A stretch of 34,148 bases of DNA from JAFDZW01 sp038229915 (GCA_038229915.1 JBBRNY010000017.1:1-34148), one strand, 5' to 3'; shown: positions 6,258 through 15,491, counted from the stretch's first letter. The notes: a model not told the origin generated them from the letters alone. Numbers and translations: made by a program.

Positions 6258-8522
6258 ATGACCAATACTATCACGACGTTCGAGGAAGCGAAAAAAACAG
6301 CTATCGAACTCGGACTTACCGAAGATGAATACTCGAAGATCATTTCCATTTTAGGTGACCGTATTCCAACTTATACCGAACTCGGTATTTTTTCGGTGAT
6401 GTGGAGCGAACATTGCTCATATAAGAATAGCATCTCGTTATTGAAAACGCTACCTCGCAGTGGGAAACGTTTACTCGTTGATGCTGGCGAAGAGAATGCA
6501 GGCCTTGTTGATATTGGCGATGGACTTGCGGTGGCGTTTAAGATCGAGTCACATAATCATCCTTCGGCAGTTGAGCCGTATCAAGGTGCGGCAACAGGTG
6601 TTGGTGGTATCTTGCGAGATATTTTTACGATGGGTGCCAGACCTATCGCCGCGCTGAACTCACTTCGTTTCGGTAAACTCGAAAATGATCGTACTAAATT
6701 TCTTGTCCGTGGTGTCGTTCACGGTATTGCCGATTACGGCAATTCATTCGGCGTGCCGACGGTCGCAGGTGAAGTATATTTCGATTCTTGTTATCAAGGA
6801 AATCCTCTTGTCAATGCAATGGCTGTTGGCATTGTAGAAGTGGGCAAGACTGTTAGTGCGACTGCTGAGGGTGTTGGCAATACTGTTATGATCGTCGGTT
6901 CGAGCACCGGGCGTGATGGTATTCACGGCGCAAGTTTGCTCGCCAGTGCGGTCTTTAGTTCTGATGCCGAGGATATGCGACCAACGGTTCAAGTAGGCGA
7001 TCCTTTTACTGAGAAATTATTGCTCGAAGCATCTCTCGAAGCGATCGAGAAAAAATTAGTTGTTGGAATGCAGGACATGGGTGCGGCAGGAATTTCGTGC
7101 TCTACTTCTGAGATGAGTTTCAAAGCCGGAACAGGGATGGACGTTAATCTTGATCTTGTCCCACTTCGCGAAGCAACAATGTCGGCATACGAAATTATGC
7201 TCAGCGAATCGCAAGAGCGTATGCTCGTGGTCGTTGAACCAAAAAATGTTGATGCGATCAAAGCAGTGTTTGATAAATGGGATCTTCAAGCTGCTGTTGT
7301 CGGTATAGTTACCGATACAGGGAATGTCGTGATCCATCGCAAAGGTGAACTGGTCGCGAACATTCCAGCAAAATCACTCGCGCTTGGCGGCGATATGACA
7401 CCGGTCTATCAGCGTGAATCAACGGAGCCGACATATTTAAAAACTACTTCAACCTTTGATGTTGCGTCAATACCGGATGTTACTGATCCCGGCGCGACAC
7501 TAAAGCAAATATTGAGTTCGCCTAATATTGCAAGCAAGCGTTGGGTTTATGAGCAGTATGACTCGATGGTACGGACGAATACTCTAGCTATCCCCGGCGG
7601 AGATGCCGCAGTTATTCGTATCAAAGATACAACGAAAGGGTTAGCAGTAAAAACCGATTGTAATTCTCGTTATGTGTATCTCGACCCATATCATGGCGCG
7701 ATGATAGCAGTATGCGAAACAGCACGAAATGTTGCTTGTGTTGGTGCTCTTCCAATTGCCATTACCAATTGTTTGAATTTCGGAAATCCTTACGAGCCTG
7801 AAGTCTTCTTTCAATTCAAAGAAGCAATCCGTGGTATTGGAGATTCTTGTCGTGTACTCGAAACACCTGTCACAGGTGGCAATGTCAGTTTTTATAATCA
7901 AAGTCCACAAGGCGCGATCTATCCGACTCCAACCATCGGTATGCTTGGTGTGATCGATGATGTTGATTGTACACTCCAAGCGGCATTTGACAATGATGGT
8001 GACGCAGTAATACTACTCACGGCGTACGAATCGAACGATCCGAATGATGGGCTCGGGGGCAGTGAGTATCTTGCGCTATGCAATAATGGTGCTGCACTTG
8101 GCAAGGCTCCGCATATTGATCCTGCCGGTGAGCTGAAGTTGATATCACTTCTTGTCTCTTGTGCAAGCAAACGTCTGCTCAGTAGTGCGCACGATGTCAG
8201 TGACGGCGGGATTGCTGTCACCCTTGCTGAATCGTGTATTGCTGGCAAGATCGGTGCAACAGTCGAACTCCATAATGAAGCGCGCAAAGACGTAATGCTC
8301 TTTGCCGAGCGACAGGGAAGAGTTGTTGTGAGTTGTGCTCCCGAGTATGTGGTGGAGGTGTTCCGCCTTGCATCGCAACTAGGTGTAAAATCTGAAGTGA
8401 TCGGCAGTGTCGGTGGCACGAATCTTGTGATAAAAGGAATATTAGATGAGAATATTTTACAATTGCAAGAGCTTTATGAATCAGCAATTCCCAATGCAGT
8501 GGAAGCCACTGTTGAATTGTAA
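6258..8522 (+). CDS. purL: Phosphoribosylformylglycinamidine synthase subunit PurL (small type)
   Basis: PurL catalyses the ATP-dependent fourth step of purine synthesis, turning FGAR into FGAM with ammonia from the glutaminase PurQ and the bridging protein PurS. The 754-residue length matches the small PurL, which needs those partners, rather than the 1300-residue fused form. Visible motifs are MWSEHCSYKNS with the catalytic His52, ESHNHPSAVEPYQGAATGVGG, the GMQDMGAAGISCSTSEM segment and, in the second half, the repeated AIRM-synthase-like fold with VTGGNVSFYNQSP and SAHDVSDGGIAVTLAE. purS and purQ are not adjacent. ATG start 130 bases after ccmF, so it is probably its own transcription unit, closed by a good terminator downstream. 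Confidence 0.97.
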   Translation: MTNTITTFEEAKKTAIELGLTEDEYSKIISILGDRIPTYTELGIFSVMWSEHCSYKNSISLLKTLPRSGKRLLVDAGEENAGLVDIGDGLAVAFKIESHNHPSAVEPYQGAATGVGGILRDIFTMGARPIAALNSLRFGKLENDRTKFLVRGVVHGIADYGNSFGVPTVAGEVYFDSCYQGNPLVNAMAVGIVEVGKTVSATAEGVGNTVMIVGSSTGRDGIHGASLLASAVFSSDAEDMRPTVQVGDPFTEKLLLEASLEAIEKKLVVGMQDMGAAGISCSTSEMSFKAGTGMDVNLDLVPLREATMSAYEIMLSESQERMLVVVEPKNVDAIKAVFDKWDLQAAVVGIVTDTGNVVIHRKGELVANIPAKSLALGGDMTPVYQRESTEPTYLKTTSTFDVASIPDVTDPGATLKQILSSPNIASKRWVYEQYDSMVRTNTLAIPGGDAAVIRIKDTTKGLAVKTDCNSRYVYLDPYHGAMIAVCETARNVACVGALPIAITNCLNFGNPYEPEVFFQFKEAIRGIGDSCRVLETPVTGGNVSFYNQSPQGAIYPTPTIGMLGVIDDVDCTLQAAFDNDGDAVILLTAYESNDPNDGLGGSEYLALCNNGAALGKAPHIDPAGELKLISLLVSCASKRLLSSAHDVSDGGIAVTLAESCIAGKIGATVELHNEARKDVMLFAERQGRVVVSCAPEYVVEVFRLASQLGVKSEVIGSVGGTNLVIKGILDENILQLQELYESAIPNAVEATVEL

Positions 8523-8546
8523 TTCAGAAGAGTCAGCACATTTATT

Positions 8547-8578
8547 AAAGCGGGAAGGACATTCCCGCTTTTGTTTTT
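8547..8578 (+). terminator. Intrinsic terminator after purL
   Basis: AAAGCGGGAA and TTCCCGCTTT form a perfect 10-bp stem around the loop GGACA, followed by TTGTTTTT. It lies 24 bases after the purL stop and separates purL from the two-component operon. Confidence 0.9.
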
Positions 8579-8584
8579 ATATCA

Positions 8585-8590
8585 TATAAT
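8585..8590 (+). promoter_or_regulatory. Possible -10 element TATAAT just before the sensor kinase start
   Basis: A consensus TATAAT ends 6 bases before the ATG at 8597. If used, transcription would begin at or very near the start codon, giving a leaderless message. No good -35 box at 16-18 bases upstream was found; that region overlaps the purL terminator stem. Confidence 0.25.
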
Positions 8591-8596
8591 GATAGT

Positions 8597-10465
8597 ATGT
8601 TTTTGACACTGCGGTCAAAAATTCTTGCCGGATATTTATTTGTTGTTGCCTTGCTTGCGGCACTTGGGCTCTATGCCGTGCTTACTTTTCAATCATACAC
8701 CCAACTTACTAATACTGCCGTCGAAAAAATTTCTCAAGCCGACCGCGCAACGCTTTCGATGTATGAGTCATTGGTCAGACTCAATGAAGCGCAATTGCAA
8801 GTATTAGGTGGCGAATCAATACGCGGCAGTAATATACTCTCATCAGCTCCGACGGTGTTGAACAACGAACTTTCATCGGCAGAGAAGTCGATCTCGGAAA
8901 TACCGAAAGAGTTTTCAGCCTCAGTGAGTGTACTCTTGACTCAGTTTGAGATCCGTTGGCATCAATATCAAGCACAGTTACCCGAGTTTCTTTCACTTGC
9001 AAATAGTGATCCGCAGAAAGCAAGACGGTTCTTTGAAACGGTACTGTCGCCAACGTTTCTTGAATTAAAGAAAACGAGTAATGCACTTTCGCTCGCTATC
9101 TCGCAATTATTTCTAAAAGCAAGAGATACCGCTGTGAGCGAAGCAAATAAAGCCGAGGACACGGTCATTATTACAACGGTCGTTGCCATTGTTATTGGTC
9201 TGCTTGGAAGTGTGATCATCGCAAGACGGACGACAAGACCACTCCAGCAATTAAGCGTATCACTAAAGCATATTCAAAAAGGGAATTTGGGTGACAGATT
9301 GGAAGTCCGTGATGCCGACGAACTCGGCGAGGTGAGCTTTGAATTTAACCGAATGGCAGAACGGCTTGAGCGTTACGAGCGAATGAATATCGACACGCTG
9401 CTTGCTGAAAAAAGTAAATCGGAATCGGTCATACTTTCATTCGATGAGCCGCTCTTCCTTTTTGATGCTTCCGGAAAATTATTGTTGGTCAATCGCAGTG
9501 CGGAAGAGTTAATTGGAAGATCAGAAGCCGCGATGATCGGGTTGACAGCGACAAATATTTTTACTGAGGCGAGTATGCAAGTGCCAGTGCTGGCAGTTCT
9601 CGGCCAAGAGAAGTCCCTCAATGATATCCCAATTATTATTGAACGACAGGTGTCCACGAAACGAAAGTTCTATCGAGTTTCTACCGTTGAGATCACTGCC
9701 TCAACAAGTGATGATGCAACAATGGTCGTCGGAAAGCTTTTGCATTTTACTGATATTACTCATTTTGAAGAACTTGATCGTTTAAAGAATGATTTTCTTG
9801 CAAAAGTATCGCATGAGTTTAGAACGCCATTAACTTCTATAAGAATGTCTCTTGATATTCTTGCCGAGGGAGTGATCGGCACACTTACTCCTGATCAACG
9901 CGAGCTTGTCAACAGTTCATCGAATGATTGTGAGCGTCTCACAAAACTTATTAAAGATCTGTTGAGTATTTCAAAATTGGATCAATCGAAGAAGATCATC
10001 AACAATGAAAAGGTAAACATTCCGGAAGTATTGGTCTCAGTCGTAAATTCTCTTCAGCCACAGTATAAAGAAAAGAATATTCATTTACATGCTGAATACG
10101 ACAAAGAATGTATTGTATCAATGAATCGCGAACACTTTGAATCTATCGTTCAAAATTTTCTTGTTAATTCATTGAAGTACACTCCGGTAAATGGGAAAGT
10201 ATTTGTTTCTCTTTCAAACTCTGAAACAATATGGACGTTGAAAGTGAGCGATACGGGGATTGGCATTGCAACCGCCGATCTTGGACGTATATTTGACAGG
10301 TTCGTCCAACTAAAGCCGACAGATGCTGCAACACCGGGATCGATCGGACTTGGACTTGCTATTGTTAAAGAGATCGTAGAATTATATCATGGCACGGTCA
10401 GTGTTGAGAGTACTGTCGGTGTTGGCTCTGTCTTTACTGTAGAATTCCCAAAGCAATCAGCGTAA
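8597..10465 (+). CDS. Membrane sensor histidine kinase (HAMP-PAS-HisKA-HATPase)
   Basis: This is the sensor of a two-component system. Order of parts in 622 residues: membrane span about 10-32, an extracytoplasmic helical sensor region about 33-188, second span about 190-210, HAMP linker (TRPLQQLSVSLKHIQKGNLG onward, to about 265), one PAS domain about 270-390, HisKA with KVSHEFRTPLTS containing the phospho-accepting His406, and a HATPase domain with N-box NFLVNSLKYTP, G1 box SDTGIGI and G2 box GSIGLGLAIVKE. The layout is like KinB/NtrB-type kinases that work with sigma-54 regulators. The regulator gene begins one base after its stop, so the pair is surely co-expressed. What the sensor detects cannot be told from the sequence; the following genes suggest an envelope-related signal, which is inference. 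Confidence 0.95.
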   Translation: MFLTLRSKILAGYLFVVALLAALGLYAVLTFQSYTQLTNTAVEKISQADRATLSMYESLVRLNEAQLQVLGGESIRGSNILSSAPTVLNNELSSAEKSISEIPKEFSASVSVLLTQFEIRWHQYQAQLPEFLSLANSDPQKARRFFETVLSPTFLELKKTSNALSLAISQLFLKARDTAVSEANKAEDTVIITTVVAIVIGLLGSVIIARRTTRPLQQLSVSLKHIQKGNLGDRLEVRDADELGEVSFEFNRMAERLERYERMNIDTLLAEKSKSESVILSFDEPLFLFDASGKLLLVNRSAEELIGRSEAAMIGLTATNIFTEASMQVPVLAVLGQEKSLNDIPIIIERQVSTKRKFYRVSTVEITASTSDDATMVVGKLLHFTDITHFEELDRLKNDFLAKVSHEFRTPLTSIRMSLDILAEGVIGTLTPDQRELVNSSSNDCERLTKLIKDLLSISKLDQSKKIINNEKVNIPEVLVSVVNSLQPQYKEKNIHLHAEYDKECIVSMNREHFESIVQNFLVNSLKYTPVNGKVFVSLSNSETIWTLKVSDTGIGIATADLGRIFDRFVQLKPTDAATPGSIGLGLAIVKEIVELYHGTVSVESTVGVGSVFTVEFPKQSA

Positions 10466-10466
10466 T

Positions 10467-11798
10467 ATGAAAGGACATGTTTTATTAATTGATGATGAGC
10501 CTAACATTGTGAAGACAATGTCAATGAGCCTGAGAACGGCTGGGTATGAGGTTACATCCTACTCTGACCCTGAACTCGCATTGTTGCAAATTGAACTGCA
10601 TCCCGAACTTTCCTTCACAATGGCACTGGTAGATCTGATGATGTATCCCATTGATGGCAAGGTCATTTTGCAGCAACTCAAGAATAGATTTAGTGATCTT
10701 CCGGTGATCATCATCACGGCCCACGCGACGGTTGAGACTGCTGTAGAGACGTTAAAACTCGGGGCGTACGATTATTTACAAAAGCCTTTTGACCAAAAAG
10801 AATTACTTACGCTTGTTAGTAGTGTTCTAAATATGCAGCAACTTCGCGAACTCCGCTCGCCGGATGCCGAGATGTTGACTGATGATCCGAATATGCTTTC
10901 TATCCTTGCAACAGCAAAGAAGATCGCCGCTTCAGATCTGACAGTATTAATTGAAGGTGAGACCGGGACAGGTAAAGAGTTGTTTGCTGATTACATTCAT
11001 AAAAATAGCACACGAGCTTCAGGACCGTTAGTAAAGCTGAATTGCACTACGCTCTCCGGTGAGTTGATAGAATCAGAATTGTTCGGGCATATGAAAGGCT
11101 CGTTCACGAGTGCCATTAAAGATCGTATCGGAAGAGTAGAAGCCGCTGACGGTGGGACACTGTTTCTTGATGAGATCGGCGAGATGGCTTTGGCATCGCA
11201 AGCAAAACTGCTTCGTTTCTTACAAAATAGGGAGTTCCAACGAGTAGGCGAAAATGTGACAAGAACAAGCGATGTGCGAATTGTTGCGGCAACCAATAGA
11301 AATCTTGAGCAAGAGATCGAGCGAGGTAATTTTCGCGAAGACCTTTTCTATCGCCTGAGTGTCTTTCGCATTCTTGTGCCTCCGCTTCGTCATCGCAAAG
11401 GAGATATATTGCTACTTGCAAAATATTTTGTTTCGCAGGCGACGACAAACGGAATTCCTCCGGAGTTGTCGTCCGATGTACAGGACGCACTGATGCGTTA
11501 TGATTTCAGAGGAAATGTTCGTGAGTTAGAAAATGCAATGGTGCGAGCCACTGTTCTTGCTTCGGGCGAACGGACCATAACACTTGCACACCTACCGAAA
11601 TACATTGCTCAACCAAAAGCTATCACTCCAATTGATCAAACTACAAATGTTTCATCGGAATTGGAATCACTCGAGCAGATGGAGCATAAACATATCGCGT
11701 TCATACTCTCTAAAACATCAAGTCTTGAAGAGGCCGCACGTATATTAGGAATTGATAGTGCGACGCTATGGCGTAAACGAAAGAAATTTGGACTGTAA
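10467..11798 (+). CDS. Sigma-54-dependent response regulator, NtrC family, with altered GAFTGA loop
   Basis: Receiver domain at residues 1-120 with acidic pocket DDE (9-11), phospho-acceptor Asp56 in LVDLMMYPIDG, and the conserved Thr and Lys of ITAHA and LQKPFD. AAA+ domain at about 135-360 with Walker A GETGTGKELFA, Walker B GGTLFLDEIGEM and the arginine-finger region FYRLSVFRILVPPLR. The sigma-54-contacting loop reads GSFTSA (211-216) instead of GAFTGA; the key Thr remains. The C-terminal Fis-type helix-turn-helix is SLEEAARILGIDSATLWRKRKKFG. Length 443 is normal. It is the cognate partner of the kinase upstream (1-base gap) and is followed 6 bases later by the protease gene. Targets are unknown. 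Confidence 0.95.
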   Translation: MKGHVLLIDDEPNIVKTMSMSLRTAGYEVTSYSDPELALLQIELHPELSFTMALVDLMMYPIDGKVILQQLKNRFSDLPVIIITAHATVETAVETLKLGAYDYLQKPFDQKELLTLVSSVLNMQQLRELRSPDAEMLTDDPNMLSILATAKKIAASDLTVLIEGETGTGKELFADYIHKNSTRASGPLVKLNCTTLSGELIESELFGHMKGSFTSAIKDRIGRVEAADGGTLFLDEIGEMALASQAKLLRFLQNREFQRVGENVTRTSDVRIVAATNRNLEQEIERGNFREDLFYRLSVFRILVPPLRHRKGDILLLAKYFVSQATTNGIPPELSSDVQDALMRYDFRGNVRELENAMVRATVLASGERTITLAHLPKYIAQPKAITPIDQTTNVSSELESLEQMEHKHIAFILSKTSSLEEAARILGIDSATLWRKRKKFGL

Positions 11799-11804
11799 TA
11801 GTTA

Positions 11805-12764
11805 ATGAGAAACGGATATTTTGGTATTCTAAGAAGCATCGCGATCGTCGTGCTGATCGTGCTCGGCTTTAATATGCTTGGTGGGATCATTCTGGTTGCT
11901 TTTTACGGTATCGATATTAAAGGTGCCGCTGCCGGAATGATCATTGCTATTAATGCCTTGGCACAACTCGCGGTAATGTTTACTGTCCCGATATTAATTG
12001 TGAAAAATTTCGGACAGGACTCGCATGCCTCTTTCCGATTAGAAGGCATTCATGAAACTCCGCTATCAGCAATGCTACTCGGAGTGCCAATGGTGTTGTC
12101 GGCGCAAGTTGTAGGTGGGGCATTGGATGGCTTATGGATCTCGTTCCTAAAATTGTTTCCACAGATATATGATCCGTTACTTTCACTGCAAAAATATCTT
12201 GATGATTTTATGAGCAGTGTAACTGACGCAAAATCTATCGGTGAATTGATCATATTATTGATAGGGATCTCTCTGATACCTGCCATAGCCGAGGAAACAC
12301 TGTTTCGCGGATTTATCCAAACGAATATAGAACGTAGCGGTAAGACCAAAACTCGACCCTATATTGCAATACTCATTACCTCTATATTGTTCGCGGCTGT
12401 CCACGCTAGCCCGTTAAATTTTCCCGGATTGCTCTCAATAGGATTAGTACTCGGGTGGTTGGCATATCGAACCAGTGATCTGAGAGTAAGTATGCTTGCG
12501 CATGCTATGAATAATGGCCTTATTGTTTTAGCAGTATTCTTTTTTAGTGGTTCAAAATCTGCGCTCGATTCCATTACCGGCACCCCTGAGGTATCTGTCA
12601 ACGATTCGCTGATACTACTCGGCATTTCACTGCCGTTTGTTGTTGGATTGTTTTATTTATTCCAAAGAATTACCGAGCCACTTAGCGCGAGACATAATGC
12701 GGAGGACGAACTGAGGCTCATCCAAGATTTTCATCATCAAGAATCTGAAACGACGACCCTATGA
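11805..12764 (+). CDS. CPBP-family intramembrane metalloprotease (CAAX protease-like)
   Basis: Hydrophobic 319-residue protein with about eight membrane spans and the three conserved CPBP motifs: EETLFRG with Glu163, Glu164 and Arg168; FAAVHAS with His200; and HAMNN with His233 and Asn237. These residues form the metal site and catalytic glutamate of Rce1-like proteases. Members process prenylated or other membrane-bound substrates or protect against bacteriocins; the substrate here is unknown. The start ATG lies 6 bases after the response regulator, and the last four bases overlap the start of cdsA (ATGA), so it belongs to the same operon. The polar C-terminal tail (about 290-319) is not conserved in the family. 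Family firm, function open. Confidence 0.9.
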   Translation: MRNGYFGILRSIAIVVLIVLGFNMLGGIILVAFYGIDIKGAAAGMIIAINALAQLAVMFTVPILIVKNFGQDSHASFRLEGIHETPLSAMLLGVPMVLSAQVVGGALDGLWISFLKLFPQIYDPLLSLQKYLDDFMSSVTDAKSIGELIILLIGISLIPAIAEETLFRGFIQTNIERSGKTKTRPYIAILITSILFAAVHASPLNFPGLLSIGLVLGWLAYRTSDLRVSMLAHAMNNGLIVLAVFFFSGSKSALDSITGTPEVSVNDSLILLGISLPFVVGLFYLFQRITEPLSARHNAEDELRLIQDFHHQESETTTL

Positions 12765-13645
12765 GTAATTTATTACAACGAGTGATCTTTGCCGTTATTG
12801 CAATACCGATAGTGCTCTATATCGTGCTGTATAAACCACTTGGTTTCTTCACGCTCACGGTGATACTTTCTGGTGTTACTGTATGGGAATATTATGGACT
12901 CGCAAAAACAAAAGGATATTCACCCCAAGTGGGGCTTGGTATCTTTCTAACGATGTGCACCGCAATGATCTTTGGCATCGAACGATTTACGTTTGGATAT
13001 GGGTCGAATATTTCTCAAGCGGCGCATGAGATCGTTATTTCTATTGCAGGATTATCGGCGTTTATTATTTTAGCTTCAGAGCTCTTTCGTGCTTTACCAA
13101 ATCCGATAGAGCAATCGGCAATAACTCTTTTTGGTCCAATATATATAGGTATAGGCTGTGGCACGTTGTTTGGGCTTTTCGATCTAATTGCACGCAACCC
13201 GATGATCGCCGGAGCGGATAAATTCACACCTGGATATTTTGTGATCGTATTATTGGTTTCGATCTGGGTATGTGATAGTGCTGCATACTTTGCCGGGAAG
13301 GCATTTGGTAAGCATAAACTTTTCGAGCGAGTAAGCCCAAATAAAACTTGGGAAGGTTCGATAGCAGGATTTATTTGTTGCGTTGCTGTTTGGGTGCTGG
13401 TGCCAAAAATATTTCCTGAGCTGGGTGCATTAAAAACTACGAATGCCTTGATTATTGGTATTATCGTCGGTAATGTTGGTCAGCTTGGCGATCTTGCAAA
13501 GTCCTTGCTTAAGCGCGATGCCGGTGTGAAAGACTCTTCAAATTTAATACCTGGTCACGGAGGATTTCTCGACAGATTAGATTCTATTATGTTCTCGGCT
13601 CCGATTCTGTATGCAGTATTGAATGTGATTTCGACATTGCAATAA
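12761..13645 (+). CDS. cdsA: Phosphatidate cytidylyltransferase CdsA
   Basis: CdsA makes CDP-diacylglycerol from CTP and phosphatidic acid, the branch point of membrane phospholipid synthesis. The 294-residue multi-span protein ends with the family signature SLLKRDAGVKDSSNLIPGHG followed by GFLDRLDS, and has the upstream SPNKTWEGSIAG motif. Length and topology are typical. The ATGA overlap with the CPBP protease gene implies coupled translation. It is the last gene of a plus-strand operon that faces nadK with only 5 bases between the stops and no visible terminator. Confidence 0.95.
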   Translation: MSNLLQRVIFAVIAIPIVLYIVLYKPLGFFTLTVILSGVTVWEYYGLAKTKGYSPQVGLGIFLTMCTAMIFGIERFTFGYGSNISQAAHEIVISIAGLSAFIILASELFRALPNPIEQSAITLFGPIYIGIGCGTLFGLFDLIARNPMIAGADKFTPGYFVIVLLVSIWVCDSAAYFAGKAFGKHKLFERVSPNKTWEGSIAGFICCVAVWVLVPKIFPELGALKTTNALIIGIIVGNVGQLGDLAKSLLKRDAGVKDSSNLIPGHGGFLDRLDSIMFSAPILYAVLNVISTLQ

Positions 13646-13650
13646 TTTTA

Positions 13651-14604
13651 TTACCGACTTGCGGAGCGTGCATCCGCACTCCAGAGTAGTTTTGTTCTCA
13701 GGAGATCAAAGTAAGAGCGCGATGGGTGACGTAATAATTTCAAGCGATTTTGATGCCCGGAAATTCTGATGAGCGCAGGAGTTTCGATCACGATCTCTTC
13801 TTGACCATCGGCTACTAAAAGAATAGGTGTGCCAGCATCATTCCAGACACGAACATCAACTTCATACCATTCAGGTACAACAACAGGTCGTACTGAAAGT
13901 GAGTGCGGCGCAATTGGTGCAACGATCATTACCGGACTTGTTGGTTCGATCAAAGGACCACCAGCACTTGCCGAGTAACCCGTTGAACCCGTTGGAGTCG
14001 AGACGATCAACCCATCAGCACGAAGGGTCCCGAGTTGCGAACCTTGTATTTGAATTTCAAATGTTAACATTCTCGTTGACCCGAAGTTGTCAATAACAAT
14101 TTCGTTGAGTGCCAGTAGTCGAGCTGAATCGCCGCGCTCGTTTTCTCGTTCGGGGCTAAGATTATCACGACGGATCAGTACACCCGTTTGAGCATTGGTT
14201 TCACTCTTACCAATTGCTTCGATCAATAAGCGATTCTCTTTTAATAGGGTATCTTCTTGAATCCCTTTTATGAGCTCAGGTAAAAGATCGGTCGAATGCT
14301 CGGAAATAAACCCAAGCCTACCGAGATTAATACCAAGGAGTTGAGCATCGGGGTTCGAACGCATAATAGCGCGTGCGGCACTGAGCATCGTACCATCACC
14401 ACCGAGAGAAAAAACGATGTCAGCATTGTTGGCGATGTCCATTGCTGAAGTTGAGATGCTCGTGTGTTTGTGCTTCTCAATTAAATGATAGAGCGAGTCG
14501 ATGATCTTTGATTCGGAAGGGGAGAGCAACTTCAATAACTGTTCGAGCGTGGCTCGAACGTTTACTTTCTCAGGGTTTCCGTATATTCCAAAAGTTTTTG
14601 GCAT
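13651..14604 (-). CDS. nadK: NAD kinase
   Basis: NadK phosphorylates NAD to NADP. Visible motifs are GGDGTML (68-74, with catalytic Asp70), LGINLGRLGFISE, the NE segment LLALNEIVID and the substrate-binding DGLIVSTPTGSTGYSASAGG. Length from the chosen ATG is 317 residues, slightly long for the family, mainly through the N-terminal 60 residues. The start at 14604 gives a TGATG overlap with the folD stop; a GTG one codon upstream (14607) is possible and would give a GTGA overlap. Last gene of a four-gene minus-strand operon; the stop lies 5 bases from the converging cdsA stop. Confidence 0.95.
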   Translation of the reverse strand: MPKTFGIYGNPEKVNVRATLEQLLKLLSPSESKIIDSLYHLIEKHKHTSISTSAMDIANNADIVFSLGGDGTMLSAARAIMRSNPDAQLLGINLGRLGFISEHSTDLLPELIKGIQEDTLLKENRLLIEAIGKSETNAQTGVLIRRDNLSPERENERGDSARLLALNEIVIDNFGSTRMLTFEIQIQGSQLGTLRADGLIVSTPTGSTGYSASAGGPLIEPTSPVMIVAPIAPHSLSVRPVVVPEWYEVDVRVWNDAGTPILLVADGQEEIVIETPALIRISGHQNRLKLLRHPSRSYFDLLRTKLLWSADARSASR

Positions 14605-15491
14605 CACGATGTCTGTCGGGTTGCGGCTGTAAGTGTATTACGGAGTACCATTGCGATCGTCATTGGCCCGACTCCACCCGGGACAGGGGTAAGTGCCGAA
14701 GCAATATTTTTTACAGATTCAAAATCAACATCACCAACAAGTCGTGATCCTGATTTTTTCGAAGGGTCGGGAATGCGATTCATTCCGACATCGATCACCA
14801 CAACGCCTGGCTTTACCATATCGCCTGTGATAGCAAGTGGTGCGCCCATTGCAGCAATAAGAATATCTGCCGAGCGTGTGTATTCTCCGAGCAGTTTACC
14901 GGCTGCAGTATGAGCAAGTGTAACGATCGCATTTGCACCTTCAGCTTTTTGTACTAACAGAGCGGCGAGAGGCTTGCCGACGATGTTCGATCTTCCGACG
15001 ATCACGACGTGCTTGCCAGAAGTTTCTATTCTTTCTCGCTTGATCATTTCCATAATACCCAATGGTGTGCAGGGTACAAAAAAATCTCCGCGACCGATCG
15101 AGAGCCTGCCGACATTGATCGGATGAAACCCGTCAATATCTTTATATGGGGCGATCGCCTCAATTATTTTTTCTTCGGAAATATGTTTTGGCAAGGGAAG
15201 CTGACACAAGATCGCATGAGTCTTGTCGTCGTTATTGAGCTTTTCGATCAGCTCTAATAATTCTTTCTCGCTGACTTGTTCGCTAAGACGAACCGTTTCG
15301 TGCGAGAAACCAGCTGCTTCGGAGGATTTGCCTTTGCTTGCTACATAGACTTCGCTCGCGGCAGAGTTGCCGACGAGAATAAACACAATTCTCGGAGTAA
15401 CACCGGTCTTAAGAATAAATGCCGCCGCTTCTTGTTTTACTTCGGCTCTGATAGTTTCGGACAGTGTACGTCCGTCAAGAAGATGGAACAT
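14604..15491 (-). CDS. folD: Bifunctional methylenetetrahydrofolate dehydrogenase / cyclohydrolase FolD
   Basis: FolD interconverts 5,10-methylene-THF, methenyl-THF and 10-formyl-THF, supplying one-carbon units for purines and fMet. In 295 residues there are the catalytic Tyr49 and Lys53 of YVASK, the QLPLP motif, KDIDGFHPINVG, the NADP-binding VIVGRSNIVGKPLAALL, and the C-terminal TPVPGGVGPMTIAML-like stretch (written MTIAMVL here). The frame runs open further upstream to 15605, but that part would overlap ymdB by 100 bases and has no FolD similarity; the ATG at 15491, giving MFHLLDGRTL, fits the family's N-terminus and leaves 13 bases to ymdB. Confidence 0.95.
   Translation of the reverse strand: MFHLLDGRTLSETIRAEVKQEAAAFILKTGVTPRIVFILVGNSAASEVYVASKGKSSEAAGFSHETVRLSEQVSEKELLELIEKLNNDDKTHAILCQLPLPKHISEEKIIEAIAPYKDIDGFHPINVGRLSIGRGDFFVPCTPLGIMEMIKRERIETSGKHVVIVGRSNIVGKPLAALLVQKAEGANAIVTLAHTAAGKLLGEYTRSADILIAAMGAPLAITGDMVKPGVVVIDVGMNRIPDPSKKSGSRLVGDVDFESVKNIASALTPVPGGVGPMTIAMVLRNTLTAATRQTS

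Noticed and set aside
7919..8419. 166-codon frame antisense to purL
   Set aside because: Shadow of purL codons; Ser/Ala/Thr-rich low-complexity product, no start context.
8413..8428. TGGCACGAATCTTGTG resembling a sigma-54 promoter before the kinase operon
   Set aside because: It lies inside the purL coding sequence and upstream of the strong purL terminator, and lacks the full TTGC box.
13160..13176. TGGCAC-N5-TTGG in cdsA as a sigma-54 site for downstream genes
   Set aside because: Inside coding sequence, incomplete consensus, and the genes downstream run in the opposite direction.
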